Assembly: GCA_035771175.1 (NCBI GenBank) | Contig: CM069590.1 | Coordinates: 33,370,821-33,434,820, forward strand | DNA length: 64,000 nucleotides | Source: Paratinospora sagittata | Lineage: Eukaryota; Streptophyta; Magnoliopsida; Ranunculales; Menispermaceae | Reading direction: 5' to 3' | In this document: one piece after another, positions 12,040 to 23,033 of the stretch | How positions within the stretch are numbered: the first letter of the stretch is position 1 | How the letters are laid out: the number at the start of each line of letters is the position of its first letter | Position numbers and translations under genes: made by a program | The notes under the pieces: model-generated | Told to the model about the DNA's origin: nothing | What the model saw: the letters and a program-made list of their open reading frames with translations, nothing else | The model's database searches: none

Positions 12040-12175
12040 GTGGAGGGAATCAAGGAGAGAATCAAGGAGGAAACCAAGGAGAGAATCAAGGAGGAAAACA
12101 AGGAGAGAATCAAGGAGGAAAACAAGGAGAGAATCAAGGAGAGAATCAAGGAGGGAATCAAGGAATTGCTAGAAA
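12040..12175 (+). repeat. 12-bp minisatellite (GGAGAGAATCAA)n inside the LTR
   Basis: About eleven units of GGAGAGAATCAA and GGAGGAAAACAA occur here. The two E3 LTRs have about four (from 9837 and 20537), and the minus-strand copy near 58040-58100 about five. The period is a multiple of three and lacks stops, so it creates spurious KERIKE or LILSLIL reading frames on both strands. Confidence 0.9.
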
Positions 12176-14332
12176 GAGGTGAGTGGAGAGAAAGGAAAGA
12201 AGAAGAGAAAGAAAAGAAGAGAAAGGAAAGAAGAAGAGAAAGGAAAGAAGAAGAGAAGGAAGGAGAGAGTTGCAGGAGGAAGATCCCTGCGACGTTTCCA
12301 TCAAAGAGGTAGATCTTTAGAATATACGGTCCGATTGAGCTCAAATTTTATCAGCACATTCGTAGCTTATGGTTCTTCATTCTGGTCGGTGGAGATCTTG
12401 ATCAGAGGTTTCGTCTAAGAGATCTAACCTCTCAAACGAAGCTGGTCGGAATTTCTGGGTTTCTCGTGCCGTTTCGGTAAAACTTACAGATCTCCTCAAT
12501 CTACCGTTGGATGGATATCAAATTTGGGTATGTCGTTTATAACAGATATTTCTGTATTCTGAAATGTGGAGATGTCTATACGTTTAGTATTTTATGTGAT
12601 ATAGCCATCTGAGTTTGGATATTTGCAGCAGGAAAGGAGAAACTGTCTGATTAGATACTTGTTCATCAAAGATATATATTTTTCGGTCCATCGTTGGATT
12701 GGGCTGATATTTGGACAGAAGGTTTGTTTCTTCACATACTTCAATATGTACGGTGGATTTTGTGATTATATATTTCTATTGGTAGATTAATACACCTGAA
12801 CAGAATAATACATGTGAAGAATTGGTAGGGTTGTTTGTATTAGACCTACATTTAGAATATGAACTTAGACCTTTCCAAATAGCTTGCATGTCAACTATGT
12901 TGACCTAGTTGCCATTGTTGATGAACCCATGATGCAAAATCAGTGATATACATGGCTGAACATGGTGACCTAGTGTAAATCGACAATATGGCCTAAGTAT
13001 GGAAAATTTCATATTTTAGGGCTTTTGATGCTTTTGGCCTAGAATCATTGAATTGATGCAACTTATGTTTAATTAAGCATGATTAGAGTTGATTATGCTA
13101 CTGATTTGGTGGTTGTGACCATATCATGGCTTAGGCCTACTTGTGATCAAGTGACCAATTTTGGCATGTTTATGCCTAAGGAATTGAAAATCAGTATTTT
13201 TGATTAATAGAATGGTTTATGTATGAGAACTATGCATTAGAGGCCTAAGTCATGTGATTTGAGTTGAATGATGGGATTAGATGGGATTTAGGCCTATTGT
13301 TTATATGTGGGCGGATTTAGGGTTGATGTGTAATGTCTATGTGATTGAGCATAGAAATTGATGTATGTTTCAGGATCTTGATTGGGTTGATTCGGTTTGG
13401 TGGTCGTGTGTGGTTAAATACTCTCGCGAGGCTTGGTTGTGAGTAGACTTCATTTATGATTATATCTTTTATGTCATCATATCACTTATATATATTGTAT
13501 CTTGAAAGCATGAATGCGTTCTAATGTTTTGAATGATGCATTGATTTGAGAAAACCTTATGACTTTGGTTGGACCCATCTATCTGGCTAATAGGGGGACT
13601 TAACCTTGTCATAAGAGGGTTTCAGGAAAGAAAATGATTGGGATCAACGGCACGGTGAAATAGACGTGTACTAGTAACCCAAATAAACATGATTGGGATC
13701 AACGGCACGGTGAAATAGACGTGTACTAGTAACCCAAGGCATGTGGAATGTGGATCCAAATTGATAAACTTTTACTTGCATCGAACTTATTATAAATGCT
13801 TGATATCTATATGTTATGAGCTTTTAATCATGCTACACATTGATATGCATACATGATATTTATTGATGAGTATTGATAACATATTTGAATTCTATTCACT
13901 GGGCATCGTTGGCTCACCCTCATTTTCCACTTTCAGGTCCTTCTGTCCCGAATAAGGGCAAAGGAGTAGTCATATCTTGAGGGCCTTGCCTGCGAGAGAA
14001 TCCAAGGCCTCGATGTAAGTTGAGAGGCATTTTGATTGAATTGTGTTTAAATTATGAAGTACTATATTTTGGATTATGTAATTATAACACTTACCACATT
14101 GTAGTATGGGTGAGTTGGGACTTGTTAGATAGACTATGTGGGCATATGATGGTTTTATTTGTACCCACAATTTTGGACTTTATGAGTATATCAATTTTAA
14201 TGGACTGTAGGGATTATGATTATTATTTATGGTTCATTTTTTTATGGATTATCTCTTGTCTTGGATGATTAATACGGTGGGTAGTTTTGTTTAATACCTT
14301 TTGATATCATATTGTTGTTTGGGATAAGGCTT

Positions 14333-14457
14333 GTAGGGTCTCAACCACCTCACGGGAGTTGAGGAGTGGTCGGAGATGCCTACGCCGGGCGTCCCGCCCC
14401 GGCATTCCGCATGCCATTCCCTGCGGGGTTGGTGGTCCGGGGCGCGGGGTCGCCACA
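14333..14457 (+). other. GC-rich four-hairpin block at the LTR 3' end
   Basis: In order it shows CTCAAC/GTTGAG, GCCGGG/CCCGGC, GGCAT/ATGCC and CCA[CT]-CCCTGCGGG-GTGG. Four potential stem-loops lie in about 115 bases of otherwise AT-rich LTR. The same block ends the copies at 15065-15192, 22906-23033 and, inverted, 55532-55656. It lies just before the primer site in E3. The role is unknown. Confidence 0.75.
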
Positions 14458-15194
14458 GCACTAGTAACCCAATGCATGTGGAATGTGGATCCAAATTAAT
14501 AAGCTTTTACTTGCATCGAACTTATTATAAATGTTTGATATCTATATGTTATGAGCTTTTAAATCATGCTACACATTGACATTCATACATGATATTTATT
14601 GATGAGTATTGATAGCATATCTGAATTCTATTCCCTGGGCACCGTTGGCTCACCCTCATTTTCCTCTTTCAGGTCCTTCTGTCCCGAATAAGGGCAAAGG
14701 AGTAGTTATATCTTGAGGGCCTTGCCTGCGAGAGAATCCAAAGCCTCGATGTGAGTTGAGAGGCATTTTGATTGAACTGTGTTTTAAATTATGAAGTATT
14801 ATATTTTGGATTATGTAATTATAACACTTACCACATTGTAGTATGGGTGAGTTGGGACTTGTTAGATAGATCCTGTGGGCATATGACGGTTTTTATTTGT
14901 ACCCACAATTTTGGACTTTATGTGTATGTCAATTTTAATGGACTGTAGGGATTATGATTTTATTTATGGTTCATTTTTATGGATTATCCCTTGTCTTTGA
15001 TGATTAATACGGTGGGTAGTTTTGTTTAGTACCTTTTAATATTATGTCGTTGTTTGAGATAAGGCTCGTAGGGTCTCAACCACCTCACGGGAGTTGAGGA
15101 GTGGTCGGAGATGCCTACGCCGGGCGTCCCGCCCCGGCATTCCGCATGCCACTCCCTGCGGGGTTGGTGGTCCGGGGTGTGGGGTCGCCACCGT

Positions 15195-15206
15195 TGGTAT
15201 CAGAGC
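15195..15206 (+). other. E3 primer-binding site (initiator tRNA-Met type)
   Basis: TGGTATCAGAGC follows the 5' LTR end within a few bases. It is the standard complement of the 3' end of plant initiator tRNA-Met, used to prime minus-strand DNA synthesis. Confidence 0.93.
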
Positions 15207-15390
15207 CTGATTTTACTAGGTTTGGTCTATGTATTGAACTTAGATGACTTTGACCTAGGAATTGGTGAGAGATTTAGGTGATTAAAAAGCTTAAAGGAAC
15301 TAACTTAAAAGCCTTACTATCATATTTTCTGCGTGTATTATATGATATGGGTAGTTATGAGGCTTTGTTAATGTTTTAAATGTGTGATGG

Positions 15391-15780
15391 TTGCTCATAT
15401 TTCTACTTCTCAGTGTCATGAGGAGGAGCGAGAGATTGGGACAGCCACGCACAGGGCCATCCGATGATGACCGGATAGGGAGGATGGAGGAGATTATTCA
15501 GGCACAGACTTCACAGATACAGGCCTTAGTGCAGCAGGTTGAGGCTATTGCTCGACAGTCACCTCAAACAATACCTCAGGAGGCGGGCACTAGTGGGGCC
15601 GAGGCTAGTGGAGCTGCAGGGGAACAGGACCTCAAATGGCTGTACCTCAGCCTATGCCTACACCTGCTCCTATTGTTGTGGAGAACCCCACTGATCGGCG
15701 GATCAGACTGCTAGAGAAGTTCATGAAGCTAAAGCCTAAGGAATTCACTGGTGGGGTTGACTTGAAGAAGGCCGAAGATT
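15391..15780 (+). pseudogene. E3 gag, N-terminal part (two frameshifts)
   Basis: From about 15418 the frame reads MRRSERLGQPRTGPSDDDRI, then a likely coiled-coil (RMEEIIQAQTSQIQALVQQV). Around 15625 the coding frame shifts; the new frame reads MAVPQPMPTPAPIVVENPTD and onward to an EFTGG capsid motif, and ends at a stop near 15782. There a one-base loss at GATTGCTG moves the frame into the following long ORF. The nearby upstream ATG at 15391 gives a leucine-rich start not typical of gag, so the ATG at 15418 is preferred. Confidence 0.85.
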
Positions 15781-18643
15781 GCTGAAGAATGTCAAGAAGA
15801 TCAGTCGCTCCTTAGAGCTTGATGAGGAGTCTCAGGTCCTATGTGCTGCTCACACACTGGAGAGTGATGCAGAGGACTGGTGGCTTTCAGTGTTGGATAC
15901 ACAGGGGGCAGTGAAGAGTTGGGACACCTTCAAACGGTTGTTCTTACAGGCTTACGTTCCAGAAACTGAGAGACAGGCTAAGCAACTCGAGTTTTTGAAT
16001 CTCGCACAGGGCACCATGTCAGTCAGGGAGTACGAGCTCAGATTTAGGCAGCTCGCAGTTTATGCTCCTGGGTTAGTTCAGACGCCGAGTGACAAGATTG
16101 TGAGGTTTTCTTTGAACCTAAGGCCTGCGATCCGACATGCCTTGTCTGTGACGAAGATGACTGATTTTACCACAGTGGTCCAGAGGGCCAAACAGTATGA
16201 GTTGGCTGAGCGGGTTGATGGTATGTCTACACGAGCAGCTCCAGGTGAACCGACTTCACCAGTAGAGTCTGGGGGACAGTTCCAAACTCCGTGGAAGAAA
16301 GGAAGATGGGAAAGGAAGAGAAAGTTTTATGGAAGAGCACAGTCTGATGGTGCTCAGAGTAAGGCATCCCAGGTTCAGATTGGTATGATGGCCTCACCAG
16401 TGGTTTCCTCTTCTGTCCCTATTCCTACTCAGGCACCGAGTGCACCAAGACCCCCATTCCCACAGAATGCTGGCCGAGGCAGAGGTAGAGGCCGAGGAAG
16501 TTATGTGACGACATCTCAGACTGGGTCATTTGCGCCCAGGGCTCCATTCTTATGTTTTCAATGTGGGCAGGCTGGGCATAGGAAGTCCGAGTGTCCGAGT
16601 TTTCAGAGAGCTCAGGGATTTGTGCAGCAGTCCAGTGCCAGAGAGACAGCGAAGGCAGCTACTGAGCCAGACCCGACAGCATCCAGGACTTTGGTGGAAG
16701 GTACTCTTATTATTTGTGGTACTTCTATGCATGTATTATTTGATGCTGGTTTTACATTATCATTCATATCTGGACGTATGGTAGATAGTTTGCATTTGAC
16801 GCCCATTAGGGCTAGTACATTGTTAGTGGCGAGTACTGTAGCTGGGGACAGGATCTACCCAAACATGATCTGTAGCCAGTGTGTGGTTCAGATTGGTGAT
16901 GTTGAGATGCCTATTGACTTTCGAGTCCTAGAGTTTTTAGAGTTTGATGCAATTCTAGGGATGGATTGGCTTGCGGCTTATCATGCAGTTATCGACTGTT
17001 TCACGAAGATAATCATTTTTCAGATCCCCGGACACCCAGTGTTTACACTACAGGGTAGAGCTTCAGACGAGACAGTCACAAGGGGTAGATTTGTGACTGA
17101 TGGAGATAGGGAGATTTTGGCTGGGTTAGTGCCTGATGAAGAAGAGACTAGTGAGGCGATACTTGAGGATATTGCCATTGTTAGGGACTTTCCAGATGTG
17201 TTCCCTGCGGATCTTCCAGGATTACCACCGAAGCGAGAGATCGATTTCATTATTGAACTAGTCCCTGGCACGAAGCCTATCTCCATGGCACCATATAGAA
17301 TGGCGCCAGCCGAGTTGAGAGAGTTGCAGAAACAGCTCGAGGAGTTATTGGCTAAGGGTTTTATTTGCCCGAGCGTGTCACCCTGGGGAGCTCCAGTTCT
17401 TTTTGTGAAAAAGAAAGATGGGAGCTTGCGGTTGTGCATCGACTATCGCCAATTGAACAGAGTGACCATCAAGAACAACTATCCTCTCCCAAGGATTGAT
17501 GACTTGTTTGATCAGTTGAGGGGAGCGAGGTATTTTTCGAAGATTGATTTGCGCTCCGGGTATCATCAGCTGAGGATCAGGGAGGAGGATGTGCCTAAGA
17601 CAGCATTTAGAACCCGTTATGGACATTATGAGTTCCTTGTGATGCCATTTGGTGTGACTAATGCACTGGCGATGTTCATGGACCTGATGCAGAGGGTCTT
17701 TAGGCAGTATCTGGATAAGTTTGTCATCGTCTTCATTGATGACATATTGGTGTATTCCAAGACTCAGGCTGAGCATGAAGAACACCTTAGAGTGACCTTG
17801 CAAACTCTGAGAGAGCATAGGCTATATGCAAAGCTGAGCAAGTGCGAGTTTTGGATCACCGAAGTGAAGTTCTTAGGTCATGTGGTGAGTTCTGAGGGGA
17901 TTTCAGTTGATCCGTCTAAGGTTGAAGCCATTATCAGTTGGCCTAGGCCTACCACAGTGACCGAGATCAGAAGCTTTCTTGGGTTAGCTGGTTACTATAG
18001 GAGATTCGTTCAGGGATTCTCCAAGATAGCTACTCCTATGACTAGGCTCACCCAGAAAGATGTGTCCTTTGTATGGACCGAGGAGTGTGAGAATGCCTTT
18101 TTAGAGCTGAAGAAAAGATTGACATCTACGCCAGTGTTGATTTTGCCAGAGCCTGATCAGGAGTTGGTTATCTATACTGATGCCTCTCGTATTGGCTTAG
18201 GTTGCGTGTTGATGCAGAAGGATAGGGTCATTGCTTATGTATCGAGGCAGTTGAAGGTGCATGAAAAGAACTACCCTGTTCATGACTTAGAACTGGCCGC
18301 AGTGGTTTTTGCTTTGAAGATTTGGAGGCATTATCTCTATGGTGAGAGATTCACTCTGTATTCTGACCATAAGAGCCTCAAGTACTTGTTCTCTCAGAAG
18401 GAATTGAACATGAGGCAGAGAAGATGGTTAGAGCTCCTCAAAGACTATGATTTTACATTGGAATACCACCCAGGTAAAGCCAATGTAGTGGCTGATGCGT
18501 TGAGCAGGAAGCGGGTAGAGACAGTTATGGTAGCACGCCAGATGTCTCATGAGTGGAGACTACTTGAGGCGGCTACGGTTATGAGTATATGTGCTCAAAT
18601 GAGAGCTCAGCCTACACAAGTCCAGGAGGTAATTGACCAATAG
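15779..18643 (+). CDS. E3 gag-pol polyprotein: capsid to RNase H
   Basis: 954 codons are open. Residues 1-150 are the capsid part ([27 protein letters not shown]). Residues 160-250 are basic and glycine/arginine-rich. A CCHC zinc knuckle [14 protein letters not shown] lies near 258. Protease is near 319 with [12 protein letters not shown], so the catalytic D-[ST]-G triad reads D-A-G. RT begins near 460 ([20 protein letters not shown]); [19 protein letters not shown] is near 541 and the catalytic FIDD intact near 653. RNase H spans about 795-905 ([15 protein letters not shown] to [10 protein letters not shown]). The frame ends at TAG 18641-18643, in a position where the same frame goes on into integrase. 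Gag and pol are in one frame, as usual in chromoviruses. Confidence 0.95.
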   Translation: MLKNVKKISRSLELDEESQVLCAAHTLESDAEDWWLSVLDTQGAVKSWDTFKRLFLQAYVPETERQAKQLEFLNLAQGTMSVREYELRFRQLAVYAPGLVQTPSDKIVRFSLNLRPAIRHALSVTKMTDFTTVVQRAKQYELAERVDGMSTRAAPGEPTSPVESGGQFQTPWKKGRWERKRKFYGRAQSDGAQSKASQVQIGMMASPVVSSSVPIPTQAPSAPRPPFPQNAGRGRGRGRGSYVTTSQTGSFAPRAPFLCFQCGQAGHRKSECPSFQRAQGFVQQSSARETAKAATEPDPTASRTLVEGTLIICGTSMHVLFDAGFTLSFISGRMVDSLHLTPIRASTLLVASTVAGDRIYPNMICSQCVVQIGDVEMPIDFRVLEFLEFDAILGMDWLAAYHAVIDCFTKIIIFQIPGHPVFTLQGRASDETVTRGRFVTDGDREILAGLVPDEEETSEAILEDIAIVRDFPDVFPADLPGLPPKREIDFIIELVPGTKPISMAPYRMAPAELRELQKQLEELLAKGFICPSVSPWGAPVLFVKKKDGSLRLCIDYRQLNRVTIKNNYPLPRIDDLFDQLRGARYFSKIDLRSGYHQLRIREEDVPKTAFRTRYGHYEFLVMPFGVTNALAMFMDLMQRVFRQYLDKFVIVFIDDILVYSKTQAEHEEHLRVTLQTLREHRLYAKLSKCEFWITEVKFLGHVVSSEGISVDPSKVEAIISWPRPTTVTEIRSFLGLAGYYRRFVQGFSKIATPMTRLTQKDVSFVWTEECENAFLELKKRLTSTPVLILPEPDQELVIYTDASRIGLGCVLMQKDRVIAYVSRQLKVHEKNYPVHDLELAAVVFALKIWRHYLYGERFTLYSDHKSLKYLFSQKELNMRQRRWLELLKDYDFTLEYHPGKANVVADALSRKRVETVMVARQMSHEWRLLEAATVMSICAQMRAQPTQVQEVIDQ

Positions 18644-20056
18644 AGACTTGACGTTGATCATGAGATGTACAAGTCTTGGGCTGAGAACAGTGATTTTACT
18701 GATTGGCACTTGTCATCTGATGGTGCCTTGAGATTTAGGGGACGTTTATGGGTTCCCGCAGATCCACGACTCAGACAGAGTGTTCTCCAAGAGGCTCACA
18801 GATCTCATTATGCTATTCATCCTGGCGGAACCAAGACGTATCATGATATGAAAAGAATGTATTGGTGGCCCGACATGAAGAGAGAGATAGCTCAGTTCAT
18901 TCAGAGGTGTGAGATTTGTCAGAGAGTCAAAGCTGAACATCAGAGGCCTGGAGGGCAGATGCAACCACTCGCCATTCCTGAGTGGAAATGGGAGCACGTC
19001 ACTATGGACTTTGTTGTGGGATTACCCAACACCCCGAGGAGACATAATGTTGTTTGGGTTTTTATTGATCGCTTGACCAAGTCCGCTCACTTTCTACCGG
19101 TGAACACTAGGGATTCTATGGATAAGCTGAGCAGACTCTATATGCGGGAGATAGTCAGATTACATGGAGTGCCAGTTTCGATTGTGTCAGATAGGGATCC
19201 GAGGTTTACATCGGTATTCTGGCAGGGGTTGCAGAGGCAGCTCGGCACTAGACTAGATCTCAGTATCGCTTTTCACCCCCAGACGGGTGGCCAGTCTGAG
19301 TGGTTGATATCGATTTTAGAGGATATGCTTCGAGCTTGTGTCCTTGAGTCCAGTGATAACTGGGAGGAGTACATATATCTGTGTGAGTTCGCGTACAACA
19401 ACAGCTATCAGTCCAGTATTGGCATGGCACCTTTTGAGGCATTGTATGGTCGACCATGTAGATCTCCGATCTGTTGGATGGAGGTAGGGGATGTTGCGGT
19501 GATGGGACCAGAGTTTGTACAAGAACACACAGAGAAGATTAAGAGGATCAAGCATAATATGAAAGTAGCCCAAGACAGGCAGAAGAGTTACACTGATGCC
19601 AAGCGGAAGACCGTAGAGTTCGAGGTGGGTGACCAAGTTTTATTGAAGGTCTCACCTCAGAAGGGCCAAACTAGATTTGGGATAAAAGGCAAGCTCGCTC
19701 CGAGATTTATTGGGTCGTTTGAGGTTTTAGAACGAATTGGCCCCGTCGCTTACCGATTAGCCTTGCCACCTCAGTTAGCAGCAGTCCACAATGTCTTTCA
19801 TGTGTCAATGTTGAGAGTGTACAAGAGTGATTTTGATCACGTCTTGGACTGGAGGAACATTGAACTGAGGTAGGATGGGACTTATGATGAGGAACCTATT
19901 CAGATACTTGACCGGAAGGTCCAGAGGTTACGTAACCGCGAGATTCCGATGGTTAAGGTGAGACGGCAGTTCCATGGTGAGGAGCAGGTTACTTGGGAGC
20001 GTGAGGACTACATGATGGAGCACTTTGCCGAGTTCATGGGCTTAGGTATTTCTTAA
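18644..20056 (+). pseudogene. E3 integrase with chromodomain-like tail
   Basis: This continues in the gag-pol frame after the TAG at 18641. The zinc-binding HHCC runs from [12 protein letters not shown] to CEICQRVK. The catalytic core has D in MDFVVGLP, D in [10 protein letters not shown] and E in GQSEW, with the neighbouring R changed to W. The C-terminal domain ([29 protein letters not shown]) ends at a second in-frame TAG (19871-19873). The frame then continues to 20056 with a chromodomain-like tail: EEPIQILDRKVQRLRNREIP, then TWEREDYMMEHF. Both TAGs could arise by a single C-to-T change. It directs cDNA insertion; such tails are thought to guide chromatin targeting. Confidence 0.93.
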
Positions 20057-20084
20057 CCTTAAAACTTCGAAGACGAAGTTCATT

Positions 20085-20099
20085 CTAAGGTGGGTGTGA
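20085..20099 (+). other. E3 polypurine tract
   Basis: AAGGTGGGTGTGA lies immediately before the 3' LTR. It is purine-rich but interrupted by T. An AAGACGAAGTTC block just upstream corresponds to the GAGGACGAAATTC block of the other Ty3 elements. Confidence 0.7.
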
Positions 20100-23033
20100 T
20101 GTGACGCCCCGAAAATTATTTCATCTAGCCCATAACTCAATTGCACTTTGCCCAAACTCTATGCGTTGCCTTGATATGTTTGGTGTTTGTTTGATGGTTG
20201 TTTAATGTTTGTATAGTTGATACTTGATAATGTATATAAATATGTGTATCATAAATTGTATATGGGTCATGTTAAATTAAATTATAATGCATATGTTATT
20301 ATTTATGCACGGACCCATTAAACCATGAATTGATATGAGTTAGGATTGATTGAATAAAAGGGTAAATGAGAATGAAAATTTGGTGTATTAAATGGATTGG
20401 ACATTTAAAATACATGGAAGCATGAAATTGGTTAAAGTACATGTGGTTGGTATGGGTAGTATGAGACCAACACATGTGAAGGTTGGTGCATGAAAGTGGA
20501 CAAGTGTCCCATGCCCTCAAGGAAGTACTAGAATGAGTGGAGGGAATCAAGGAGAGAATCAAGGAGAGAATCAAAGAGGGAATCAAGGAAGTGCTAGAAA
20601 GAGGTGAGTGGAGAGAAAGGAAAGAAGAAGAGAAAGAAAAGAAGAGAAAGGAAAGAAGAAGAGAAAGAAGGAGAGAGTTGCAGGAGGAAGATCCCTGCGA
20701 CATTTTCATCAAAGAGGTAGATCTTTGGAATCGATGGTCAGATTGAGCTCAAAATTTTTCAGCGAGTTCGTAACTTATGGTTATTCATTCTGGTCGGTGG
20801 AGATCTTGATCAGAGGTTTCTTCTAAGAGATCTAACCTCTCAAACAAGGCTGGTCGGAACGTCAGGATTTCTCGCACCGTTTCGCTCAAACTTGGGTATA
20901 AAATTTGGGTATGTCGTGTACAACTGATAGTTCTACATTCTGAACGGTGCAGATCTTGATTTAGCGTTTCTTCGGAGAGATCTAACCTCTGAAACAAAGC
21001 TGGTCGGAGATTCTAGATTTCTCTTGGTGTTTCGGTCAAACTTGTAGATCTCCTAAATCTACCGTTGGATGGATATCAAATTTGGGTATGTAGTTTATAA
21101 CTGATATTTCTGTATTCTGAACGGTGGAGATGTGTATTCGTTTAGTATTTTGTGTGATATAGTCATCTGAGTTTGAGTATTTGCAGCAGGAAAGGAGAAA
21201 TTGTCTGATTAGAGACTTGTTCATCAAATATACTTATCTTTTCGGTCCACCGTTGGAGTGGGCTGATATTTGGACAGAAGGTTTGTTTCTTCACATACTT
21301 CAATCTGTACGGTTGATTTTGTGATTACATATTTCTGTTGGTATATTGATACATCTGAACAGAATAGTAAATGAAGAATTGGTAGGGTTGCTTGTATTAG
21401 ACCTAAATTTAGAATATGAACTTAGACCTTTCCAAATAGCTTGAATGTCAACTATGTTGACCTAGTTGCCATTGTTGATGAACCCATGATGCAAAATCAG
21501 TGATATACATGGCTGAACATGGTGACCTAGTGTAAATCGACAATATGGCCTAAGTATGGAAAATTTCATATTTTAGGGCTTTTGATGCTTTTGGCCTAGA
21601 ATCATTGAATTGATGCAACTTATGTTTAATTAAGCATGATTAGAGTTGATTATGCTACTGATTTAGTGGTTGTCACCATATCATGGGTTAGGCCTACTTG
21701 TGATCAAGTGACCAATTTGGGCATGTTTATGCCTAAAGGAATTGAAAATCAGTATTTTTGATTAATAGAATGGTTTATGTATGAGAACTATGCATTAGAG
21801 GCCTAAGTCATGTGATTTGAGTTGAATGATGGGATTAGATGGGATTTAGGCCTATTGTTTATATGTGGGCTGATTTAGGGTTGATGTGTAATGTCTATGT
21901 GATTGAGCATAGAAATTGATGTATGGTAGGATATTGATGTATGTTTCAGGATCTTGATTGGGTTGATTCGGATTGGTGGTCGTGTGTGGTTAAATACTCT
22001 CGCGAGGCTTGGTTGTGAGTAGACTTCATTTATGATTATATCTTTTATGTCATCATATCACTTATATATATTGTATGTTGAAAGCATGAATGTGTTCTAA
22101 TGTTTTGAATGATGCATTGATTTGAGAAAACCTTATGACTTTGGTTGGGCCCATCTATCTGGCTAATAGGGGGACTTAACCTTGTCATAGGAGGGTTTTA
22201 GGAAAGGAAATGATTGGGGTCAACGGCACGGTGAAATAGACGTGTACTAGTAACCCAAATAAACATGATTGGGATCAACGGTACGGTGAAATAGACGTGC
22301 ACTAGTAACCCAATGCATGTGGAATGTGGATCCAAATTGATAAGCTTTTACTTGCATCGAACTTATTATAAATGTTTGATATCTATATGTTATGAGCTTT
22401 TAAATCATGCTACACATTGACATGCATACATGATATTTATTGATGAGTATTGATAGCATATCTGAATTCTATTCACTGGGCACCGTTGGCTCACCCTCAT
22501 TTTTCCCTTTCAGGTCCTTCTGTCCCGAATAAGGGCAAAGGAGTAGTTATATCTTGAAGGCCTTGCCTGCGAGAGAATCCAAAGCCTCGATGTGAGTTGA
22601 GAGGCATTTTGATTGAACTGTGTTTTAAATTATGAAGTATTATATTTTGGATTATGTAATTATAACACTTACCACATTGTAGTATGGGTGAGTTGGGACT
22701 TGTTAGATAGATCATGTGGGCATATGACGGTTTTTATTTGTACCCACAATTTTGGACTTTATGTGTATGTCAATTTTAATGGACTGTAGGGATTATGATT
22801 TTATTTATGGTTCATTTTTATGGATTATCCCTTGTCTTTGATGATTAATACGGTGGGTAGTTTTGTTTAGTTCCTTTTAATATTATGTCGTTGTTTGAGA
22901 TAAGGCTCGTAGGGTCTCAACCACCTCACGGGAGTTGAGGAGTGGTCGGAGATGCCTACGCCGGGCGTCCCGCCCCGGCATTCCGCATGCCACTCCCTGC
23001 GGGGTTGGTGGTCCGGGGTGTGGGGTCGCCACA
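20100..23033 (+). repeat. E3 3' LTR
   Basis: 2,934 bp, TG...CA. It is nearly identical to the 5' LTR; the first ~310 bases differ at four positions. It lacks about 25 bases near 20890 and carries two ~55-bp units near 22210-22310. It ends in the hairpin block and is followed by target duplication CGATG. Confidence 0.96.

Larger units (their letters stand above)
11630..14457 (+). mobile_element. Solo LTR of the E3 family inside the E3 5' LTR
   Basis: It runs from TGTGACGCCCCG to GGGGTCGCCACA, 2.83 kb. It is flanked by the perfect duplication GCACT (11625-11629 and 14458-14462), which in the intact 3' LTR occurs once (GTGCACTAGTAACC near 22297). It is more diverged from the two E3 LTRs than they are from each other, so it came from another copy. 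Its 12-bp minisatellite is longer than in E3 (12040-12175). Confidence 0.95.
9400..15192 (+). repeat. E3 5' LTR, interrupted by a solo LTR
   Basis: The LTR consists of 9400-11629 and 14463-15192, about 2.96 kb without the insert. The 3' LTR is 2.93 kb and lacks about 25 bases near 20890 that are present here. Features shared by the family are a 12-bp purine minisatellite (from about 9837), a purine-rich GAAAGGAAAGAAG tract, a duplicated ~55-bp unit near the insertion, and a GC-rich hairpin block at 15065-15192. The last bases read GCCACC instead of GCCACA. Confidence 0.93.
9400..23033 (+). mobile_element. E3: complete, recent Ty3/gypsy element nested in E2
   Basis: E3 begins TGTGACGCCCC and ends GGGGTCGCCACA. 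It is flanked by the perfect 5-bp target duplication CGATG (9395-9399, 23034-23038). It contains both LTRs, a primer-binding site, gag-pol and a purine-rich tract. In the first ~310 aligned LTR bases I count four differences, all transitions, so insertion is recent compared with E1, E2 and E4. It is not autonomous now: two frameshifts in gag, nonsense codons at 18641 and 19871, and an altered protease triad. The chromovirus-type clade (Tekay/Del-like) is inferred. Confidence 0.95.

Noticed and set aside
14291..14494. Arg/Pro-rich frames over the GC-rich LTR end
   Set aside because: GC-rich sequence lacks stops by chance. The block is explained better by the four stems, and the frame shifts between copies.
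17020..17818. Antisense frames of about 140 codons opposite RT in E3 (and similar ones at 25916-26392 and 2943-3188)
   Set aside because: They are shadows of the conserved RT and integrase coding strand.
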